Below are positions 58,177 to 64,000 of a stretch of DNA of 64,000 nt, piece after piece. This DNA comes from Isoperla grammatica (lineage: Eukaryota; Arthropoda; Insecta; Plecoptera; Perlodidae). Below the pieces are notes generated by a model. The model searched no databases. It was not told the DNA's origin and saw only the letters and a program-made list of their open reading frames with translations. The stretch is taken from assembly GCA_945910005.1 (NCBI GenBank), contig OX246747.1:9502525-9566524 (forward strand). Direction: 5' to 3'. Made by a program: the position numbers and the translations under genes. Each line of letters starts with the position of its first letter. The first letter of the stretch is position 1.

Positions 58177-58388
58177 GAGTAATGTAAACGAGGTTCTAAC
58201 CCATAGGAAGTTCCAACTCCTTTAGTATTAAAGCAATTGATGGCTCATGGTCAATTGAGAATCGGAGTTTAAGGATCTTACACGATATAAAACTAATTCA
58301 CCACCTGTGGAGCAGCTTGCCGCAGTAGCACCAGTGGCGTCGTTACAACGGAATAATGAAAACACGGCCCGATATTGTAATAAGGTTT

Positions 58389-58720
58389 TTAAGGAATCTG
58401 GGATACGACATCAAAAAAACTTTTATAAGGTTTGTCGGCGTTAGGCGTCTTTTTATATTTTAAGAAATTATCAAATATAGTGAGAAGTTTGTTAGTATTT
58501 CGCTGGTCCTGATCAGCCTGCTCTCTTAGAAATGTGAAAATCGGATCCTCTTCGAACGTTTTTCTTTTTCGTGGGCTTGACAGTCTTCGCGCGAAGAGGA
58601 ATAGCTTCATCCTCGCTCGACGAGTGTGGCAGGCACCTTGTCTTCTCCAGTGCAGGCTCCACAAATGTAGACTTATGTGATTTGACTCATAGGAGACAGA
58701 GGAGGACAGATGTGACTCAG
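58389..58720 (-). pseudogene. MADF/Myb-like accessory protein C-terminus
   Basis: SSPRKRKTFEEDPIFTFLRE followed by QADQDQRNTNKLLTIFDNF resembles the C-terminal helix of MADF/Myb-type proteins carried by Harbinger elements ('RKRK---DPIL-FL-E---E--------LF--F'). The preceding part changes frame near 58600. The minus-strand stop is at 58389. The evidence is a single helix, so the call is tentative. Confidence 0.35.
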
Positions 58721-58847
58721 TGAGGAAAGGCTTGGGACATTCTTTGCGTTTTAAAATATGTATTTGTGTGAATCTGGCGTGCTGGTTCTCAGGGAAGACT
58801 TGACGGTAAAGGGGAACATGTAATGGAGGATGAAGAGTATGAAGCAA

Positions 58848-59444
58848 TTAAAGATCTTTTTTTATTATTTCCACTTTTTTCAAGTTTTCCCAACAGTGAC
58901 TGTCGAACAAAGCCAGAGTGTGCGCGAAGCACGGCGGGTTTTGACTTCTGCCATAATGATCGTGCACAGCCTTGACAATGTTTGCTCCGTTGTCCGTCAC
59001 AACACAAGCGACCTTGTTGACGTCGATGCCCCAGTCGTGCTCTAGCTTTTTAAATGTTTCAATAAGGTACTGGGAAGTATGCCGCTCACTGAGCGGGTAT
59101 ACACTCAATGTTCCCGGGGCTAGTTTGAAATTGTCTATTATGTGGGCAGCCACACCTAGGTAGCTTGTTGTCCCAGTTTCGGTCCACACGTCGCAAGTTA
59201 ACGTAAGATAATCCGCTCCATCCAGCTTCTCTTTGTACATTAGTGCAAGGGCTTCATACTAACAATCAATCAGCCGACTTATAGTGCGACGGCTTGGGGC
59301 TTTGTAAAGTCGCACTGCCGTCTTCATCATGAATTGGAAACCAACGTCCTCTACGATAGACATCGGCTGGTTGTCCTTCGCAATCGTGAACATTATGGCA
59401 TTTGTTATTGCCGAATGACGAGATCCACCGTCTAGAAAATACAT
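58848..59444 (-). pseudogene. hAT (ZBED-type) transposase fragment
   Basis: On the minus strand: AKDNQPMSIVEDVGFQFMM and YKAPSRRTISRLI, a TAG at 59259-59261, then LTLTCDVWTETGTTSYLGV, VACVVTDNGANIVKAV and CFAHTLAL in the same frame, ending at a TAA at 58848-58850. These are conserved blocks of hAT transposases of the ZBED group: 'QP-S-VED-GF', 'PSR-T', 'T-D-WT---SYL', catalytic-region 'VTDN--N'. The BED finger and the C-terminal dimerisation part are absent. It could be a source of the hAT MITEs in this window, but no termini link them. Confidence 0.72.
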
Positions 59445-59718
59445 TTATTCAAAATTAATAACTAATAATTAATAATTTGAATGCAGGACGTTTTATAGGG
59501 CACTAGCAACACCGAAAGACAACAATGGAACAAATGAATTGAACTGATGGACAAACCGTCAGCTGTCAAAATAAAAAAATTGCATCCATAACAATAAAAA
59601 CAAGTGTGGCAATAGTAACTGCTCGCCATTTAAACCTTTTAATGATAGACAACGACGAAGTGAAAGTTTTGTATTTGTTTGAATTAGAACGGAACATCAT
59701 GACCACTCTCGAGTGTCC

Positions 59719-60096
59719 TGCCTGCCCAGGGACTGCCACCTAATCGTGGTGGGCAGGTTTGCGTGCTTTGTTGATCTCGAGAGCTATGCCGGCGGAAGCG
59801 TATGCTTCTGGTAGGGCCATCCTAGCCGGACTGGTCGAGGAGAAGTCAGACGAAGTGCAGTCCACACCCCAATCCCCTTTCCCCCCACTGTCCCATTGAA
59901 TATTTCTCCTCCCACTTGGCCCTGCCCTCCCTTGCTGGACTCCCGTATGACGACTCACGCGACGTACAATGGATTTGATTCGGATGTGGCTTTATTCTTC
60001 ATTATCATCTTTCTCATCTTCATTATCACCCGCTCATCGTCTCGATTAGCCATCGTTGCATAAATATGATACGTTAAGACCCATTAATCAATCAAT
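59719..60096 (+). mobile_element. Short retroposon (head A), full length
   Basis: Starts 'cctgcccagggactgcc' and ends 'cgttaagacccattaatcaatcaat'. One small deletion in 'gtcgaggagaagtc' distinguishes it from its relatives. Confidence 0.72.
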
Positions 60097-60667
60097 ATTC
60101 GTTTTAAATTCAGTATGACGTCGCGCGGTTGATTCAAAGCGCGATGCTATGCGAACGTAAATCGAGAAATTCAAATCATGATGTTTTCCGGGTCTGCATA
60201 GATTAAAAAATTGACAGTATATACATTATGTGGCCTTTTATTCTTATAAGAGGCCCCCAGTAAGTATATGTACTGTGATGTGTATGGCATGGTTATAAAT
60301 ACTGAATTGACGAGTTTCAATACGATTCAATACCAAATTGTACCACACGTGGAAAATTAAGTTTTGGAATTCTAACAGAATTAAATTTGCTATTACGTTA
60401 AATTCATGTAATACATTTTATAAATATGTACAACGGTCGGTGGTTGTAGTGATTTGAATACAGAGGCACAATTGCAAGGATCAGACAGCACTTTGTTTCA
60501 TCATCACCGTTCATCAAACAGGGAGAAAACTTTAAATTAATTACAGTTGTGTCCTTCTGATTTGTTGTAACATATTATTATGAATTTATTTTTGTGTTAA
60601 TTCAATAAAAAATAGAATGTTATATAATCACACAATTACCTTTTACTTGAATCCTGTTTCATTACCT
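60097..60667. other. No gene recognised
   Basis: AT-rich, with 'gaatttattttt' and 'aataaaaaatag' words before the minisatellite. Confidence 0.5.
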
Positions 60668-62215
60668 TGCACAGCATGTGAATACCTTTGTGCCATGCAT
60701 GGTAATTGCAAGTTGAGTACCTGCATGCCATGCATGGCAGATCCAAGTACGAGCACCTTTGAGCCATGCATGGTAAATCCAAGTGTGAGTACCTTTGTGC
60801 CATGTATGGTAATAGCAAGTTTAAGTACCTACATGCCATGCATGGCAGATCCAAGTACGAGCACCTTTGAGCCATGCATGGTAAATCCAAGTGTGAGTAC
60901 CTTTGTGCCATGCATGGTAATTGCAAGTTTAAAGTACCTACATGCCATGCATGGCGAATCTAAGTATGAGCACCTTTCTGCCATGCATGGTAAATCCAAG
61001 TGTGAGTACCTTTGTGCCATGTATGGTAATTGCAAGTTTAAGTACCTACATGCCATGCATGGCGAATCTAAGTACGAGCACCTTTGTGCCATGCATGGTA
61101 AATCCAAGTGTGAGTACCTTTGTGCCATGTATGGTAATTGCAAGTTTAAAGTACCTACATGCCATGCATGGCGAATTTAAGTATGAGCACCTTTCTGCCA
61201 TGCATGGTAAATCCAAGTGTGAGTACCTTTGTTCCATGTATGGTAATTGCAAGTTTAAGTACCTACATGCCATGCATGGCGAATCTAAGTATGAGCACCT
61301 TTGTGCCATGCATGGTACATCCAAGTGTGAGTACCTTTGTGCCATGTATGGTAATTGCAAGTTTAAGTACCTACATGCCATGCATGGCGAATCTAAGTAT
61401 GAGCACCTTTCTGCCATGCATGGTAATTGCAAGTATGAGCACCTTTGTGCCATGCATGGCAAATCCAAGTATGAGCACCTTTGTGCCATGTGTGGCAAAT
61501 ACAAGTACGAGTACATGCATGCCATGCATGGCAATTGCAAGTATGAGAGGTTAATACCATGCATGGCGAATCTAATTGTAAGTAACGTCATGCCACGTAT
61601 GGCAATTGCAAGTATGAAATCCTTGATCCCATGTCTGGTGATTGATAGTATGAGCATCTTCGCGCCATGCATGGCATATCCAAGGGTAAATAGCTTCTGG
61701 CCATGCATGGTAAATCCAAGTGCAAGTACCTTTCTACCATGCATGGCAATTGTAAGTATGAGTACATTCGTGCCATGCATTGCAATTCCAATGTTTTGTA
61801 TCGTCATGCCATGTGTAGCAATTGTAAGTACAAAATCTTTCTTGCCGTGCATGGCAAATCAGTGCGTGAGAACTGTTACGCCAGACATGGCAATTACAAG
61901 TATTAACACCTTCATGCCGTGCATGGCAGTTGTAAGTATGAGTAACTCGCACCATGCATGGAAAATCCAAGTGCAAATACCTTTATGCCATGCATGGCAA
62001 ATCTATGAAGAAGAAACGGCATGCCATGCATGGTAATTACAAGTTGAATAACTTCACGCCATGTTTGGCAATTGCAAGTATAAACACCTTCATGCCATGC
62101 ATGGCAATTGCCAGTTTAAGCACTTTCATCCCATGCGTGGCAATTGCAAGTATAAGCACTTTCATACCATGCGTGGCAATTGCAAGTATGAGTAGCCTCG
62201 CCCCATGCATGGTAG
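60668..62215. repeat. 36-bp minisatellite with GCCATGCATGGC palindrome, about 43 units
   Basis: Unit 'gtgccatgcatggtaaatcc' plus 'aagtgtgagtaccttt' is 36 bp. In the left part three unit types alternate, giving a 108-bp higher-order period. The right part is more degenerate. Perfect 12-bp palindromes GCCATGCATGGC recur. Frames open on both strands follow from the unit being twelve codons. Related 'ccatggcccatgtgtggac' words continue to about 62370. Confidence 0.92.
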
Positions 62216-62379
62216 TACTGCGCTACACATGCAAGTGCCATGAGCGGTTATCGTGCATGGCACTTGCTTGACCTCACGGACAAAAGGTGGCATGGCCCAT
62301 GTGTGGACGTCGTCCATGGCCCATGTGTGGACATGAAGAATATCGTACATGGCCCAAGTGGGGCCCATGGCGGCGTGCT

Positions 62380-64000
62380 TATAGGGCTGGCTCTCATTTG
62401 GGTCGTGCTCCCGAAGTAAGGAGTCTGAGATCCTCTCTCATGATGAGGATTTACACTATCAGGAAAATCAACAACAATCAGTATGCTTCTGGACTTGTAT
62501 GAAGGAGGGATATTATCCCATCGTCTCAATGTCAACTGTTCTTGTGGCGCAGGCATAGTAACGCCTTCAATGAACTTCTTCCAGAGAGTTTCTCTCAATT
62601 CATGAGTGTATTGGGTCGTACAGCGACACCCTGCCAGGCTCTACCAATCAGTGGGGACCACAGTTCGGCGAGCGAGCTAGTCTATGTAAGCCAATTCAAC
62701 TGCCCGTGTTCTTATGACAAGGTCTGTTTCTTGTGTCCCATTTTCCACTGAGATTTGCTGGAGGGAGCGAGTGTTGCTGAATTTGCCAATGTATTTCTCA
62801 CGAACACCGCAGTTAGAACAACTATATATCTTGTTGGCCAGTCTTGGGTTCAGGGGAGTTAACGTAGATAGGTCTTGACCAAGCAGCCGCTGGACCTCAT
62901 CTGTATTTGTCTCGAAGTAAGGCTTGACCGCCTTGTTCTTAATGATAGCTCCGAGGTTGTCCTTCACAAGATTTCGAATCAAACTCTCCGGCTGAACTGG
63001 CAATTGCAACGGAAGACTTTGCGGGTCTTTGATCAGGGAGAGGAAATCAGGGTTCCTTTGAGGTGCAAGAGTGTAGAATCTAGTTAGTTGAGTACTATAC
63101 TCGTGCATGGACGTCATGGTCTTCAAAAGATGAAGAGTGCTAGTCAAGACATCCTGAGTGGCTCGCATGGCGAACTGGGAGTACAGAGTAGTGGGAAATC
63201 CTCCCAGTATTCTCCCAATCAACAGGTATCCTGCAGTGATATGAATCGGCAGCGTCTTCAACCATGGGGCGTGTCTTCTCATGACGGAGGCCGCCTCGAA
63301 GCTAGCAAGATAAAAGGCTGGTCCTGGAGTGTGATCTACAGCTGCAATAGATGTGGCAGTTGAGTAAATTCCTGATATCGTGGAGTTGATAGAGGGTATC
63401 ACCTGATTTGCCTCGCTGGACACTCTTGAAGCTCGCTATAGTGCACTGCTCACCTGGGCGCCTTGAAAGTAGTAGTTTCTGGAGAACTCAACAAGCAAGA
63501 ATGAGTCCCAGGACTCTTTCGGCTTTACTACCATGCCACATCTGGTGGCCGTGACTTCTAACTTGTTCTTGAAATCATCTATGTATTCCCGTTCACTTAG
63601 GTCTCTTCGGGCAAGTTGATCTGCCGTGGGCAGTCTTAACAGGATCAGTTGATTGTCTCCCTGTCCTAACAGTGAGGCCACTGTTCCACACTCTATAGCA
63701 GTGTAAGTTATTAACATGAGGGTTAAGAGAGTCCACCCCTTTTGGCGCAATCCCTCCATCCAAGACTCTGGGGCCCACCAACATCGTGGGCCTTCCTCAG
63801 GAAGCTGTTTACGATCTTGTGATGGAGGGTTGTATCTGTCCTGGAACAATAGCACTGATTCCATGGGAAAAAGCTGTGTGTACGAATAAAGATTGGACAT
63901 TCCAAAAAGGCTATCTAACGAGTTAAAGAGAGGGGTGGCCAGCTCATATTTGATGCTCGTGCACCAAGTTGAAAAATCGATTACGATACCCACATTCCGA
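62380..64000 (-). pseudogene. Endogenous negative-strand RNA virus L polymerase fragment
   Basis: One minus-strand frame runs from the window edge to about 62380. It is broken only by three stop codons at 63436-63438, 62677-62679 and 62641-62643, all TAG. It carries GQGDNQ (about 63649-63663), the motif C of RNA polymerases of Mononegavirales and Jingchuvirales, then PKESW and a FEAASVMRRHAPWL region. Near the end it has the conserved P-x-P-x-E-Q block and RGSQTPYFGS, which mark the region after the polymerase core in L proteins. No frameshift is visible over 1.6 kb, so integration is fairly recent or the frame was kept. The 5' part lies beyond the window, and the 3' side merges with the minisatellite. 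It is not a functional virus gene as it stands. Confidence 0.8.

Noticed and set aside
60617..62036. Frames of up to 364 codons in the 36-bp array
   Set aside because: Same by-product effect: a 12-codon unit open on both strands.

Overview
Eukaryotic, almost certainly metazoan DNA. Short exons are separated by introns with GT/AG borders, promoters are of the CCAAT/CRE/GC-box type, and there are LTR and non-LTR retrotransposons, hAT, Tc1/IS630-like and EnSpm transposase remnants, huge minisatellites and an endogenous RNA-virus polymerase. The many TAGGCCTAGGCCTA-type runs and the element mix suggest a marine invertebrate deuterostome such as an echinoderm; that is inference from general familiarity. 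Nothing looks bacterial: there are no operons, rRNA or CRISPR.

Layout. 0-10 kb: a hAT end, a decayed THAP-like start behind twin CRE sites, and a four-exon SAMD3-like gene (+, 1641-6570). Its last intron holds four DNA-element insertions, three of them nested; another hAT element and a 971-bp MITE-like element follow. 10-14 kb: a tRNA-like palindrome, a 77-bp-arm foldback and a 69-bp repeat array that ends inside the second exon of an otherwise unseen minus-strand gene (first exon 13290-13381, promoter just upstream). 15-22 kb: a broken DDE transposase split by a short retroposon, then a complete young Gypsy element (17003-22185, LTRs identical by eye, one Gag-Pol frame). 22-29 kb: 45-bp minisatellite blocks interleaved with a 716-bp repeat that carries a 72-bp exon-like cassette on the minus strand. 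29-33 kb: retroposon, BEL/Pao remnant and (AAT)n tracts. 33-43 kb: a second full-length Gypsy (33219-43266) with gag, pol and an env-like frame, inserted in an (AAT)n tract. 43-50 kb: a 5'-truncated LINE, a 64-bp array, a hAT MITE, a three-exon minus-strand gene and an RCC1-repeat pseudogene. 50-60 kb: transposase and Myb/MADF relics, a TTAA-flanked element whose empty site survives in a nearby paralogous segment, an unrecognised 171-codon frame, and more retroposons. 60-64 kb: a 36-bp minisatellite and a minus-strand negative-strand RNA virus L-polymerase fossil running off the right edge.

The plausible host genes are the SAMD3-like gene, the minus-strand genes at 12.6-13.4 kb and 47.2-48.0 kb, and possibly the exon-cassette locus at 22.4-29.3 kb. 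Nearly everything else is mobile or repetitive. One short retroposon family (about 300-380 bp, two alternative heads, a common tail ending in ATCA repeats) occurs at least nine times and has split several older elements. Coordinates of splice sites and element ends were read by eye; no database search was possible.
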